Shown here one piece after another: positions 17,574-27,041 of a stretch of DNA of 64,000 nt. Source of the DNA: Frigoribacterium endophyticum (GTDB lineage: Bacteria > Actinomycetota > Actinomycetes > Actinomycetales > Microbacteriaceae). The stretch lies in assembly GCF_011759585.1 (NCBI RefSeq), contig NZ_JAAOYV010000002.1:183510-247509 (forward strand), written 5' to 3'. The notes under the pieces are model-generated. The model did no database searches, was not told the origin of the DNA, and saw only the letters and a program-made list of their open reading frames with translations. The position numbers were made by a program, and so were the translations under genes. Positions within the stretch are counted from its first letter, which is position 1; the number at the start of each line of letters is the position of its first letter.

Positions 17574-19264
17574 GCGGCCCGGCGCTGCTCGAGGTCGACG
17601 GGCTCTCCGTCGCCTTCGGCGGGCGGCCGGTCGTCGACGACGTCTCGTTCTCGGTGTCGACCGGCGAGTGCGTCGCGATCGTGGGCGAGTCGGGGTCGGG
17701 CAAGAGCGTCACCGCACGGTCGCTGCTCGGCCTGAGCGGCGGCCGGGTCTCGGCCCGCGGCCTGCGGCTCGGCGACACCGACCTCACGGCCCTCGGCGAG
17801 CGCGGCTGGCGTGCCGTCCGGGGGCCGCGCATCGGGTTGGTGCTGCAGGACGCGCTCGTGTCGCTCGACCCGCTGCGACCGATCGGCCGCGAGATCGACG
17901 ACGCCCTCCGCCTCCACACGCCTCTTGGGCCGCGAGGCCGCCGGGAGCGTGCGCTGGAGGCGCTGGTGGAGGTGGGCATGCCCGAGCCGGAGGCGCGCCT
18001 CGGCCAGCGGTCGGGAGAGCTGTCGGGCGGGCTGCGTCAGCGGGCCCTGATCGCCGCGGCGCTCGTGCTGCGCCCCGAGCTCGTCGTCGCCGACGAGCCG
18101 ACGACGGCCCTCGACGCCGAGGTGCAGAGGCTGGTCGTCGACCGCCTGGCGGCGCTCCGCGACGGCGGCACCGCGGTGCTCGCGATCAGCCACGACCTCG
18201 GCGTCGTGCGTCGGCTCGCCGATCGCGTGGTGGTGATGCGCGCCGGCGTCGTCGTCGAGACGGGGCCGACCGAGCAGGTGCTCGGCGACCCGCGACACGA
18301 GTACACGCGGCTGCTGCTCGCAGCGCTGCCGCGCGGCGTGGCCCGCGGTGCCCGGCTGTCGCCCGCGCCCTCCGCGCCTGACCGCTCCGCGCCTCCCGCG
18401 CCCGCGGCGACCGCCGAGAACCGCGTTCCGAACGATGAACCGCGCTCCAGCGCGGTTCATGGATCGGAACGCGGTTCATCGCGGGTCGGAGCCGGGCCGG
18501 CGCCGGAGGTCGTGCTCGCCGCGAGCGGGCTGCGCCGGGCGTTCGCGGTGCGGGGCAGCGCGCCCCGCGTCGCCGTGGACGACGTCTCGTTCGAGCTGCG
18601 CGCCGGCGAGACGCTCGGCCTGGTGGGCGCGTCCGGGAGCGGCAAGACCACGACCGCGCGCCTCCTGCTGGGCCTCGACGACCCCGACGACGGGGCGGTG
18701 ACGCTGCTCGGCGAGCCGTGGGCGCCGCTGCGCGAGCGGGAGCGCCGGGCGCGCCGGGCCCTGCTCGGCGCCGTCTACCAGGACCCGTCGAGCTCGTTCG
18801 ACCCCCGGTGGACGGTCGGTCAGCTGCTCGCCGACGCCGTGACGAGCGGCCGCGTCACGCGGCCGGGGCGGGTGTCGACCGAGGTCGAGGGGCTGCTCGA
18901 CCGCGTGGGCCTCGCCGTCGACGTCGCCGAGCGGCGCCCCGGCACGCTCTCCGGGGGTCAGCGCCAGCGGGTCGCCGTCGCCCGTGCCCTGGCCCCCCGG
19001 CCCCGCGTCGTCGTGTGCGACGAACCGGTGTCGGCCCTCGACGTCTCGGTGCAGGCGCAGGTGCTCGACCTGCTCGACGAGCTCCAGCGCGAGGAGGGAC
19101 TCGCGTACCTGTTCATCTCGCACGACCTCGACGTGGTCGCCCACATGAGCGACCACGTCGCGGTGATGCAGCACGGCCGGGTCGTCGAGCACGGCCCCGC
19201 GGCCCCGCTGTTCGCCGCGCCGCAGCACCCGTACACGCGGGCGCTGCTGGCCGCGCGGCCCTGA
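17570..19264 (+). CDS. Fused double ATPase of a peptide/nickel-type ABC importer (DppD-DppF fusion)
   Basis: One 564-residue chain carries two complete ABC ATPases. Domain 1 (about residues 5-250) has GESGSGKS, LSGGLRQR and VVADEPTTALD. Domain 2 (about residues 308-560) has GASGSGKTTT, LSGGQRQR and VVCDEPVSALD. The oligopeptide C-terminal extension (HEYTRLLLAALP) is visible after domain 1. The linker, rich in Pro/Ala/Ser, contains a striking nested palindrome in the DNA (18418-18477). The start GTG overlaps the permease stop. The protein energises import by the two upstream permeases. Confidence 0.94.
   Translation: MSGPALLEVDGLSVAFGGRPVVDDVSFSVSTGECVAIVGESGSGKSVTARSLLGLSGGRVSARGLRLGDTDLTALGERGWRAVRGPRIGLVLQDALVSLDPLRPIGREIDDALRLHTPLGPRGRRERALEALVEVGMPEPEARLGQRSGELSGGLRQRALIAAALVLRPELVVADEPTTALDAEVQRLVVDRLAALRDGGTAVLAISHDLGVVRRLADRVVVMRAGVVVETGPTEQVLGDPRHEYTRLLLAALPRGVARGARLSPAPSAPDRSAPPAPAATAENRVPNDEPRSSAVHGSERGSSRVGAGPAPEVVLAASGLRRAFAVRGSAPRVAVDDVSFELRAGETLGLVGASGSGKTTTARLLLGLDDPDDGAVTLLGEPWAPLRERERRARRALLGAVYQDPSSSFDPRWTVGQLLADAVTSGRVTRPGRVSTEVEGLLDRVGLAVDVAERRPGTLSGGQRQRVAVARALAPRPRVVVCDEPVSALDVSVQAQVLDLLDELQREEGLAYLFISHDLDVVAHMSDHVAVMQHGRVVEHGPAAPLFAAPQHPYTRALLAARP
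18418..18477. repeat. Nested palindrome inside the ATPase linker
   Basis: An outer 13-bp stem, GAACCGCGTTCCG (18418-18430) with CGGAACGCGGTTC (18465-18477), encloses an inner 12-bp stem, ATGAACCGCGCT (18435-18446) with AGCGCGGTTCAT (18449-18460). Both are perfect and share the core GAACCGCG. It is in frame and codes for part of the interdomain linker. Confidence 0.9.
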
Positions 19265-19316
19265 GCCCGCGCGGCCGCGATCGCGGCCCTGAGCGCGGTC
19301 GCCCGGAGCCCGTCGC

Positions 19317-20897
19317 CTACGAGCGCGTCGGCTCCGCGGCGGCGGGCCGCCCGCCGAGCTCGCCCTCGCCCGTGCCGTCGCCCTCGCCGCCCTGGCCCTC
19401 CGGCCGGATCACGGCGATCGGCCCGGAGTCCGCGAACGCGAGGCCCCAGTCCGACTGCGCCACGTCGCTGGTCTCGTCGCGGTACGCCTCGATCAGCTCG
19501 TGGGCCTCGGCCTCGGTGGCCACGGTCGGGCCCGAGCCGAGCAGCGGCTCGTTCGCGGTCTCCTTGGTGAACCACACGGCGACGAGCCCGATCACGGCGG
19601 CCGCCATCAGGTAGAAGGCGGGGATGTCGTGGGCCCAGCCGAAGCCGCGTCCCTCGGCCCAGACGACGAGCGCCTCGGTCGCGAGCGGGGTCGTGCCGCC
19701 GAAGAGCGAAACAGACACGTTGAAGGCGATCGCGAGGGCGCCGTACCGGATGATCGTGGGGAAGAGCGCGGGCAGCGTCGACGGCATGGTCGACGTGAAC
19801 GTGACGAGCACGAGGCCGAGCACGAGCAGGCCCGCGAACGACAGCACGCCGTTGTCGCTCTGCACCATGCGGAGCGCCGGGAACGACAGCACCAGGAAGC
19901 CGATGCAGCCCGCGAAGAGCACGGGGCGCCGGCCGAAGCGGTCGCTGAGCCGCCCGCCGAAGGTGATGACGAGCATCATCAGCACCATCACCACGATGAT
20001 GAACAGCAGCCCGCTTGTCGCGTCGCGCCCGAGGGTGTTGGACAGGTAGGTCGGCATGTACGACAGCAGCATGTAGTCGGTGACGTTGAAGACGAGCACG
20101 AGGCCGACGCAGACGAGCAGGGCACGCCAGTTCTCGCGGAACAGCGACAGGAGCGGCACCTTCTGGTGCTCGCGCTCGGAGGCCTCGGCCTGCTGCTTCT
20201 GGAAGGCCGGGGTCTCCTCCAGCTTGAGCCGCAGGTACAGCCCGATCAGGCCGAGCGGGCCCGCGACGATGAACGGGATCCGCCAGCCCCAGCCGAGCAG
20301 GGCCTCCTCGCTCAGGCCGAGCTGCAGCGCGGTCACGAGGGAGGCGCCCAGCACGTAGCCGCCCAGGGTGCCGAACTCGAGCCACGAGCCCATGAAGCCG
20401 CGTCGCTTGTCGGGCGAGTACTCGGCGATGAAGGTGGCGGCGCCGCCGTACTCGCCTCCGGTCGAGAAGCCCTGCAGGAGCCGCGCCAGCAGCAGCAGGA
20501 TCGGTGCCCACACTCCGATGGTCGCGTAGGAGGGGATCAGGCCGATCGCGAGCGTGCCGGCGGCCATCAGGATCATCGTCATGGCGAGCACCTTCTGCCG
20601 ACCGATGCGGTCGCCGAGCGGGCCGAAGAAGGCGCCGCCGATCGGCCGGACGACGAAGGCGGCCGTGAAGGTGCCGAAGGTGAAGAGGATGTTCAGGGCG
20701 TCGTTCCCGGGCGGGAAGAAGACCTGGGCGATCGTGGTGGTGATGTACGCGTAGACGCCGAAGTCGAACCACTCCATGGCGTTGCCGAGGGCGGCCGCGC
20801 TGACGGCGCGCTTGAGCATCGACTCCTCGACGACGGTGACGTCGTCGGTGGTGAGTTCTCGACGACGGGGCGTCGGGGCGTTCTTCCTGGCTGACAT
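19317..20897 (-). CDS. MFS transporter of the metabolite:H+ symporter (ProP-like) family
   Basis: This 526-residue, 12-helix protein carries MHS hallmarks: the N-terminal GNAMEWFDFGVYAY, the loop GDRIGRQKVL after helix 2, and RLLQGFSTGGEYGGA in helix 4. ProP-like members take up proline, betaine or organic acids with protons; the substrate is not resolved here. I chose the ATG at 20897 (MSARKNAP) because GGAGG lies upstream; the frame extends further without plausible signals. A 50-residue soluble tail rich in Gly and Glu follows the last helix. It is convergent with the ABC operon and divergent from valS. Confidence 0.92.
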   Translation of the reverse strand: MSARKNAPTPRRRELTTDDVTVVEESMLKRAVSAAALGNAMEWFDFGVYAYITTTIAQVFFPPGNDALNILFTFGTFTAAFVVRPIGGAFFGPLGDRIGRQKVLAMTMILMAAGTLAIGLIPSYATIGVWAPILLLLARLLQGFSTGGEYGGAATFIAEYSPDKRRGFMGSWLEFGTLGGYVLGASLVTALQLGLSEEALLGWGWRIPFIVAGPLGLIGLYLRLKLEETPAFQKQQAEASEREHQKVPLLSLFRENWRALLVCVGLVLVFNVTDYMLLSYMPTYLSNTLGRDATSGLLFIIVVMVLMMLVITFGGRLSDRFGRRPVLFAGCIGFLVLSFPALRMVQSDNGVLSFAGLLVLGLVLVTFTSTMPSTLPALFPTIIRYGALAIAFNVSVSLFGGTTPLATEALVVWAEGRGFGWAHDIPAFYLMAAAVIGLVAVWFTKETANEPLLGSGPTVATEAEAHELIEAYRDETSDVAQSDWGLAFADSGPIAVIRPEGQGGEGDGTGEGELGGRPAAAEPTRS

Positions 20898-21048
20898 GGT
20901 GCGAGTACCTCCGGATCGGGGGACGGAGCGCGACCGCGGTGTCGGGCAAAAACCCAGGAAACCTAGCAGCGCTGCGCCGGAGCCGCCAGTGCGGTGACTG
21001 CAACCCTGCGCTGACCGCACGTTTCCCTGGCGGCCATGTCGGCCCGCG

Positions 21049-21054
21049 TACACT
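21049..21054 (+). promoter_or_regulatory. Candidate -10 box for valS
   Basis: TACACT fits the TANNNT -10 pattern and lies 65 bp before the valS ATG. No convincing -35 hexamer or T-box leader is seen in the 222-bp divergent region; ValRS therefore appears not to share the T-box control of ileS. Confidence 0.35.
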
Positions 21055-21119
21055 GACGAGGTCCACATCCAGGCGTCTCACCACCGACACGGCGCCGCCC
21101 ACAGAACCGGAGTCAGCCC

Positions 21120-23726
21120 ATGACGTCACCGATGCCCGACAAGCCCGCCCTCGAGGGCCTCGAGTCCCGCTGGGGCCAGGTCTGGGAGACCGACGGCACG
21201 TACCGGTTCTCGCGCACCGAGGCGACCCGCGACTCCGTGTTCTCCGTCGACACGCCCCCGCCGACCGCCTCGGGCAGCCTGCACATCGGCCACGTCTTCA
21301 GCTACACGCACACCGACGTCAAGGTGCGCTTCGAGCGCATGCGCGGCAAGAGCGTCTTCTACCCCATGGGCTGGGACGACAACGGGCTGCCGACCGAGCG
21401 CCGCGTGCAGAACTTCTACGGCGTGCGCTGCGACCCGTCGCTGCCCTACGACGCCGACTTCACGCCGCCCTTCGAGGGCGGCGACGGCAAGTCGTCGAAG
21501 GCCGCCGACCAGGTGCCGATCTCGCGCCGGAACTTCGTGGAGCTCTGCGAGCGCCTGACGGTCGAGGACGAGAAGCAGTTCGAGGACGTCTGGCGCAAGC
21601 TCGGCCTCTCGGTCGACTGGACCCAGAGCTACCGCACCATCGACGACCGCTCGCAGGCCACGGCGCAGAAGGCCTTCCTGCGCAACCTCGCCCGGGGCGA
21701 GGCTTACCAGGCCGACGCGCCCACCCTCTGGGACGTCACCTTCCGCACCGCCGTCGCCCAGGCCGAGCTGGAGGACAAGGAGATGCCGGGGGCCTATCAC
21801 AAGCTCGCCTTCCACCGCACCGACGGCCAGGGCGACGTGCTCATCGACACGACGCGCCCCGAGCTGCTGCCCGCCTGCGTCGCCCTCGTCGCGCACCCCG
21901 ACGACGAGCGCTACCAGGCCCTCTTCGGCACGACCGTGCGCTCCCCCCTCTTCGACGTCGAGGTGCCCGTGGTGGCCCACCACCTCGCGCAGCCCGACAA
22001 GGGCTCCGGCATCGCGATGGTCTGCACCTTCGGCGACACGAACGACGTCGTGTGGTGGCGTGAGCTGCAGCTGCCGAACCGCGCGGTGATCGGCTTCGAC
22101 GGCCGCTTCGTCAGCGAGGCCCCGGCCGCGATCGAGTCCGAGGCGGGCCGCGACGCGTACGCCCAGCTGGCCGGCAAGACGGTCTTCAGCGCCAAGCAGT
22201 CGGTGGTCGAGCAGCTGACGGCCTCGGGCGAGCTCGTCGGCGAGATCCGGAAGATCACGCACCCCGTCAAGTTCTTCGAGAAGGGCGACAAGCCCCTCGA
22301 GATCGTGTCGACGCGCCAGTGGTACATCGTCAACGGCGCCCGCGACGAGCAGCTGCAGCAGTCGCTGCTCGAGCGGGGTCGCGAGGTGTCGTTCCACCCC
22401 GACTTCATGCGCGTGCGGTACGACAACTGGGTCAACGGCCTCAACGGCGACTGGCTCATCTCGCGTCAGCGCTTCTTCGGGGTGCCCCTGCCCGTCTGGT
22501 ACCCGCTCGACGCCGACGGCAACCCCGTCTTCGACGACGTGATCGTGCCCGACGAGGCGTCGCTGCCCGTCGACCCGTCGAGCGACGCGGCCCCCGGCTA
22601 CGACGAGTCGCAGCGCGGCGTGCCCGGCGGCTTCCAGGGCGAGCTCGACGTGATGGACACCTGGGCGACCTCGTCGCTGACCCCGCAGCTCGCCGGCGGC
22701 TGGGAGACCGACCCGGAGCTGTTCGACCTCGTCTTCCCGTACTCGCTCCGCCCGCAGGGCCAGGACATCATCCGCACCTGGCTGTTCTCCACCGCCCTCC
22801 GCTCGCAGCTCGAGCACGGCACGGTGCCGTGGGCGAACGCCTCCATCTCGGGCTTCATCGTCGACCCGGACCGCAAGAAGATGTCGAAGTCGAAGGGCAA
22901 CGTCGTCACCCCGGCGGCCATGCTCGACGACCACGGCTCCGACGCGGTCCGCTACTGGGCGGCCTCGAGCCGCCTCGGCACCGACGCGGCCTTCGACCCG
23001 CAGAACCCGAAGCAGATCAAGATCGGTCGTCGCCTGGCGATCAAGGTGCTCAACGCCGCGAAGTTCGTGTACTCGTTCGAGCTGCCCTCGGGCGAGCACC
23101 GCGTCACCGAGCCGCTCGACCGCGACCTGCTCGCCGAGTTCGCCACGGTGATCGGCGCCGCGACGGACGCGCTGGAGGGCTACGACCACGCCCGCGCGCT
23201 CGAGATCACGGAGAAGTTCTTCTGGACCTTCTGCGACGACTACCTCGAGCTCGTCAAGGAGCGCGCGTACGGCGCGACGACGCCGGCCGAGCAGGCCTCG
23301 GCCGTGCTCGCCCTGCAGACCACGATCGACGGCCTGCTGCGCCTGCTCGCCCCGTACCTCCCGTTCGCGACGGAGGAGGTCTGGTCGTGGACCCACGACG
23401 GCTCGGTGCACCGCGCCTCCTGGCCCACGGCGGCCGAGCTCGGCGAGGTCGGGCAGCCCACGGGCCTGCTCGCGCTCGTCGGCGAGGCCCTGATCGGCGT
23501 GCGACGTGCCAAGTCGGACGCGAAGGCCTCGCAGAAGACCCCCGTGGTCTCGGCGACGATCGCGGCCCCGGCCGCCCAGCTCGACGTGCTCCGCGGGGCG
23601 GCCTCCGACCTCGCGGCGGTCGGCAAGATCCAGTCGCTCGAGTTCGTCGAGGGCGAGGCGCTGGCGGTCGCGGCCATCGAGCTCGGCGAGCTGCCCGAGG
23701 CCCCGGCCCCGGCGGCGGGCGCCTGA
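21120..23726 (+). CDS. valS: Valine--tRNA ligase
   Basis: ValRS charges tRNA-Val and edits threonine. The 868-residue protein has the class I motifs PPPTASGSLHIGHVF (about residue 50) and KKMSKSKGNVV (about residue 585). It also has the TTRPELLPACVALVAHP editing segment and a C-terminal helical anticodon domain (WTFCDDYLELVKERAYG). The ATG at 21120 gives a normal N-terminus. Its stop overlaps the start of the next small gene (TGATG). Confidence 0.96.
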   Translation: MTSPMPDKPALEGLESRWGQVWETDGTYRFSRTEATRDSVFSVDTPPPTASGSLHIGHVFSYTHTDVKVRFERMRGKSVFYPMGWDDNGLPTERRVQNFYGVRCDPSLPYDADFTPPFEGGDGKSSKAADQVPISRRNFVELCERLTVEDEKQFEDVWRKLGLSVDWTQSYRTIDDRSQATAQKAFLRNLARGEAYQADAPTLWDVTFRTAVAQAELEDKEMPGAYHKLAFHRTDGQGDVLIDTTRPELLPACVALVAHPDDERYQALFGTTVRSPLFDVEVPVVAHHLAQPDKGSGIAMVCTFGDTNDVVWWRELQLPNRAVIGFDGRFVSEAPAAIESEAGRDAYAQLAGKTVFSAKQSVVEQLTASGELVGEIRKITHPVKFFEKGDKPLEIVSTRQWYIVNGARDEQLQQSLLERGREVSFHPDFMRVRYDNWVNGLNGDWLISRQRFFGVPLPVWYPLDADGNPVFDDVIVPDEASLPVDPSSDAAPGYDESQRGVPGGFQGELDVMDTWATSSLTPQLAGGWETDPELFDLVFPYSLRPQGQDIIRTWLFSTALRSQLEHGTVPWANASISGFIVDPDRKKMSKSKGNVVTPAAMLDDHGSDAVRYWAASSRLGTDAAFDPQNPKQIKIGRRLAIKVLNAAKFVYSFELPSGEHRVTEPLDRDLLAEFATVIGAATDALEGYDHARALEITEKFFWTFCDDYLELVKERAYGATTPAEQASAVLALQTTIDGLLRLLAPYLPFATEEVWSWTHDGSVHRASWPTAAELGEVGQPTGLLALVGEALIGVRRAKSDAKASQKTPVVSATIAAPAAQLDVLRGAASDLAAVGKIQSLEFVEGEALAVAAIELGELPEAPAPAAGA

Positions 23727-23986
23727 TGCAGCTCGGCACGCGGTGGAGCGTGGGAGGCGCGGCACCGGCCGCCCTCCCCGCCCCGGTCGTCGGGGCGGTC
23801 GCCCAGGTCGAGCGCGAGCTCGCCGAGCAGGGCGTCGACGCCTCGACCTGGCGCTGGACCCTGACCTACCTCGAGCACCGCCCGGTGGTCGAGCTCGACG
23901 ACGGCACGACCATCCGCGTCGACGCCGTCACGGGCGAGGCGCGCATCCACGAGGCCGACGCCGAGGGCGACGACCCCGACGCCTGA
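23726..23986 (+). CDS. Small protein of unknown function coupled to valS
   Basis: This 86-residue protein begins one base before the end of the valS stop, which implies translational coupling. It has a predicted helix (VAQVERELAEQGVD) followed by two beta strands (WRWTLTYLE, TIRVDAVTGEARI) and an acidic tail. I do not recognise a family. GC-rich codon use resembles the neighbours, so it is likely a real gene. Confidence 0.6.
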   Translation: MQLGTRWSVGGAAPAALPAPVVGAVAQVERELAEQGVDASTWRWTLTYLEHRPVVELDDGTTIRVDAVTGEARIHEADAEGDDPDA

Positions 23987-24023
23987 GCGACGACCGGCCC
24001 GGAGCCCGGGGCGGTCGTCGCTC
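23985..24023. terminator. Bidirectional hairpin between convergent genes
   Basis: GAGCGACGACCG (23985-23996) pairs with CGGTCGTCGCTC (24012-24023), with further G-C pairs inside. It lies between the valS-linked gene and the convergent methyltransferase gene. There is no T-run. Confidence 0.65.
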
Positions 24024-24028
24024 ACGGG

Positions 24029-24847
24029 TCAGGCGCGAGCGATCATCTCGCCGTGCGGCATCATGAGCACGCCGTCCGGGGCGTCGCGCCAGGCTCGCCA
24101 GGCGTCGGCGATGGCGTCGAGCTCGGCGGCGGTCGCGACGCCCCGCGCGACGGCGTCGGCCGCGAAGGCCGACTCCGTCGCCCGCGCTGCCCAGCTGTCG
24201 CCCCACCAGGTGCGCTCGTCGTCGGTCGAGAAGCACCACGAGGAGGCGGTGCACGAGACGTCGGTGAAGCCCGCCTCGAGCGCCCAGCCCCGCAGCGCCC
24301 GCCCCGCGTCGGGCTCGCCGCCGTTGCCGCGGTGCACCTGCTGGTAGACGTCCATCCACCGGTCGAGGCCCTCCGACGCCGGCGCCCAGACCGTGCCGTG
24401 GTAGTCGACCTCGCGGGCCGCGACCACTCCCCCGGGCACGGTCACCCGGCGCATCTCGCGGAGGGCCGCGACGGGGTCGCCGACGTGCTGCAGCACCTGG
24501 TGGGCGTGCACGACGTCGAACGAGTCGTCGTCGAAGGGCAGCGCGAAGAGGTCGGCGACGACGAACTCGACGGTGTCGAGGCCCCGCTCGGCGGCGAGCG
24601 CCCGGGCCTGCTGCACGACGACCTCGGCCGCGTCGACGCCGACCACGCGGCCCGGCGCGACGCGCTCCGCGATGTCGACCGTGATCGTCCCGGGGCCCGA
24701 CCCCACGTCGAGCACCCGGCGGCCCGGCACGAGCTCGGCCTCGAGGTAGGCGGCGCTGTTCGCCACGGTGCGCCACGCGTGGCTCCGCAGCACGCTCTCG
24801 TGGTGGCCGTGGGTGTACGTGGCGGGGGCACCGGGGCGTGAGCTCAT
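24029..24847 (-). CDS. Class I SAM-dependent methyltransferase
   Basis: The 272-residue protein has a Rossmann methyltransferase fold: motif I VLDVGSGPGTITVDIA (near residue 47), the acidic end of strand 2 (VVGVDAAE), FVVADLFALPF and VHAHQVLQHVGDP. This pattern matches UbiE/COQ5-like small-molecule methyltransferases. The N-terminal GHHESVLRSHAWRT segment is typical of an actinobacterial subgroup. The acceptor is unknown. I chose the ATG at 24847 (MSSRPGAP). It is divergent from the M3 peptidase gene and convergent with the valS pair. Confidence 0.88.
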   Translation of the reverse strand: MSSRPGAPATYTHGHHESVLRSHAWRTVANSAAYLEAELVPGRRVLDVGSGPGTITVDIAERVAPGRVVGVDAAEVVVQQARALAAERGLDTVEFVVADLFALPFDDDSFDVVHAHQVLQHVGDPVAALREMRRVTVPGGVVAAREVDYHGTVWAPASEGLDRWMDVYQQVHRGNGGEPDAGRALRGWALEAGFTDVSCTASSWCFSTDDERTWWGDSWAARATESAFAADAVARGVATAAELDAIADAWRAWRDAPDGVLMMPHGEMIARA

Positions 24848-24938
24848 GCGGGGACTGTAGCGCGCCTCCTCGGGGCTGCCCTCCCTCGTGACGCCCCGTG
24901 GCCCGCCCCGGCGGGCGGCGCGCTCGTAGGGTGGGCGC

Positions 24939-26984
24939 ATGACGAACCCGTTCCTCGAGCCGAGCCCGCTGCCGTACTCGCTGCCGCCCTACGCGACCCT
25001 CACTCACGACGACTTCGCGCCCGCCTTCGAGGCGGGCCTCGCCGAGCACCGCGCCGAGGTCGAGGCGATCGCCGCGGACCCGGCGCCCGCGACCTTCGAG
25101 AACACGATCACGGCGCTCGAGCGCGGCGGGGCCGTGCTGACCCGCGTCGGCCACGTCTTCTTCGACCGGGCCTCGAGCGACTCGAACGCGACGACCGACG
25201 CCCTCGAGCTCGAGCTCGCGCCGCGGCTGGCCGCCCACGACGACGCGATCCGCCTCGACCCCCGCCTGTACGCCCGCGTGCGCGCCGTGGCCGACGCCGT
25301 CGAGCGCGGCGACGACGACGTGGCCGGCCTCGACGACGAGCAGCGGTACCTCGTGCGCCGCACGCTGCGGTCGTTCGAACGGGCGGGTGCGGGCCTCGGG
25401 GACGACGAGAAGGCGCGCCTGCGCGACCTCAACGGCCGCCTGTCGACCCTCACCACGCAGTTCGAGAAGCACCTCCTCGCCGACACGAACGACCTCGCCG
25501 TGGTCGTCGACGACGTCCGCCAGCTCGACGGGCTCAGCGACGGCCAGGTCTCCGCCGCCGCCGAGGCCGCCCGCGACCGCGGCCTCGACGGGCGCTGGGT
25601 GATCACCCTCGTGCTGCCGACCGGGCACCCGTGGCTGGCCGACCTCACCGACCGCGACCTCCGCGACCGCGTGATGCGCGCCTCCCTGGCCCGCGGCCGA
25701 CGCGGCGGCGAGCACGACACCCGCGCCCTCCTGCTCGAGATCGTGCGGCTCCGGGCCGAGAGGGCCGAGCTGCTCGGCCACCGCGACCACGCGTCGTGGG
25801 TCACCGCCGGCGAGACGGCCGGCAGCCCGTCGGCCGTCGCCGACCTGCTCGGCCGGCTCGCGCCGCCCGCGGCCGCGAACGCCCGGGCCGAGTTCGTCGA
25901 GCTGCGGGCCGCCGCGGGCCGGCAGGAGGTCGCCGCGGCCGACTGGGCCTTCTGGGCCGACCGCCTGCGGGCCGAGCGCTACGACGTCGACACGACCTCG
26001 ATGCGCGACTACTTCGAGGCCGAGCGCGTGCTGCACGACGGCGTCTTCTTCGCGGCGTCGCAGCTCTACGGCCTCGAGTTCGCCGAGCGCCCCGACCTGG
26101 TCGGCCCGCACCCCGACGCGCGGGTCTTCGAGGTCACCGAGGGCGGCGGCCGGCCCGTGGGCCTGTACGTCCTCGACCTGTACACCCGCGACTCCAAGCG
26201 GGGCGGGGCGTGGATGAACCCGCTCGTCTCGCAGTCGGCGCTGCTCGGGCTGCCGCCCGTCGTCGTGAACAACCTCAACGTGCCGAAGCCGGCGGCGGGA
26301 TCGCCGACCCTGCTGACCCTCGACGAGGTCACCACGCTCTTCCACGAGTTCGGGCACGCCCTGCACGGCCTGCTCGCCCGCGTGACGTACCCGACGTTCT
26401 CGGGCACGAACGTCTTCCGCGACTTCGTCGAGTTCCCGAGCCAGGTCAACGAGATGTGGATGCTCTGGCCCGAGGTGCTCGAGAACTACGCCGTTCACCA
26501 CGAGACGGGCGAGCGCATGCCGCAGGAGCTCGTCGACCGGCTCGTCGCGTCGCGGGCCTTCAACGAGGGCTTCGCGACGAGCGAGTACCTCGCGAGCGCC
26601 CTGCTCGACCAGGCCTGGCACACGCTCACCGCCGCGGAGGCCGCCGCCGTCACCGACGTCGAGGCCTTCGAGCGGGAGGCGCTGGCCGCGGCGGGCCTGG
26701 ACCTCGCGCCGGTGCCCCCGCGCTACTCGAGCACGTACTTCGCCCACACCTTCTCGGGCGGCTACGACGCCGGCTACTACTCGTACATCTGGAGCGAGGT
26801 GCTCGACGCCGACACCGTGGAGTGGTTCGAGGAGAACGGCGGGCTCAGCCGGGCGGGCGGCGACCGGTTCCGCGCACGGCTGCTCGGCGTCGGTGGCTCC
26901 CGCGACCCGCTCGAGGCCTACCGCGACTTCCGCGGCCGCGACGCGCGGGTCGAGCCCCTGCTGGAGCGCCGCGGCCTCGCCTGA
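24939..26984 (+). CDS. dcp: M3 family metallopeptidase (peptidyl-dipeptidase Dcp-like)
   Basis: M3 zinc peptidases cleave oligopeptides in the cytosol; Dcp removes C-terminal dipeptides. The 681-residue protein has the typical N-terminus (NPFLEPSPLPYSLPPYATL), the zinc motif HEFGHALHG near residue 470 and the downstream EFPSQVNEMW glutamate ligand. The C-terminal YSSTYFAHTFSGGYDAGYYSY segment contains substrate-binding tyrosines. Length and order match Dcp rather than oligopeptidase A, though the two are close. It is monocistronic. Confidence 0.93.
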   Translation: MTNPFLEPSPLPYSLPPYATLTHDDFAPAFEAGLAEHRAEVEAIAADPAPATFENTITALERGGAVLTRVGHVFFDRASSDSNATTDALELELAPRLAAHDDAIRLDPRLYARVRAVADAVERGDDDVAGLDDEQRYLVRRTLRSFERAGAGLGDDEKARLRDLNGRLSTLTTQFEKHLLADTNDLAVVVDDVRQLDGLSDGQVSAAAEAARDRGLDGRWVITLVLPTGHPWLADLTDRDLRDRVMRASLARGRRGGEHDTRALLLEIVRLRAERAELLGHRDHASWVTAGETAGSPSAVADLLGRLAPPAAANARAEFVELRAAAGRQEVAAADWAFWADRLRAERYDVDTTSMRDYFEAERVLHDGVFFAASQLYGLEFAERPDLVGPHPDARVFEVTEGGGRPVGLYVLDLYTRDSKRGGAWMNPLVSQSALLGLPPVVVNNLNVPKPAAGSPTLLTLDEVTTLFHEFGHALHGLLARVTYPTFSGTNVFRDFVEFPSQVNEMWMLWPEVLENYAVHHETGERMPQELVDRLVASRAFNEGFATSEYLASALLDQAWHTLTAAEAAAVTDVEAFEREALAAAGLDLAPVPPRYSSTYFAHTFSGGYDAGYYSYIWSEVLDADTVEWFEENGGLSRAGGDRFRARLLGVGGSRDPLEAYRDFRGRDARVEPLLERRGLA

Positions 26985-27041
26985 CGCCCCGCGGCGCCGC
27001 CGGGCGCCCCGCGGCGTCGCCGGGCACCCCGCGGCGCTCAG
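26984..27041. repeat. Three 20-bp direct repeats
   Basis: Three units starting at about 26985, 27005 and 27025 share the core CCCCGCGGCG. They fill the gap between the convergent dcp gene and the beta-helix gene. No strong hairpin longer than the CCGCGG cores is visible. Confidence 0.6.

Noticed and set aside
21055-21119. T-box leader before valS
   Set aside because: The leader is only about 65 bp and has no GGTGGTACCGCG-like element.
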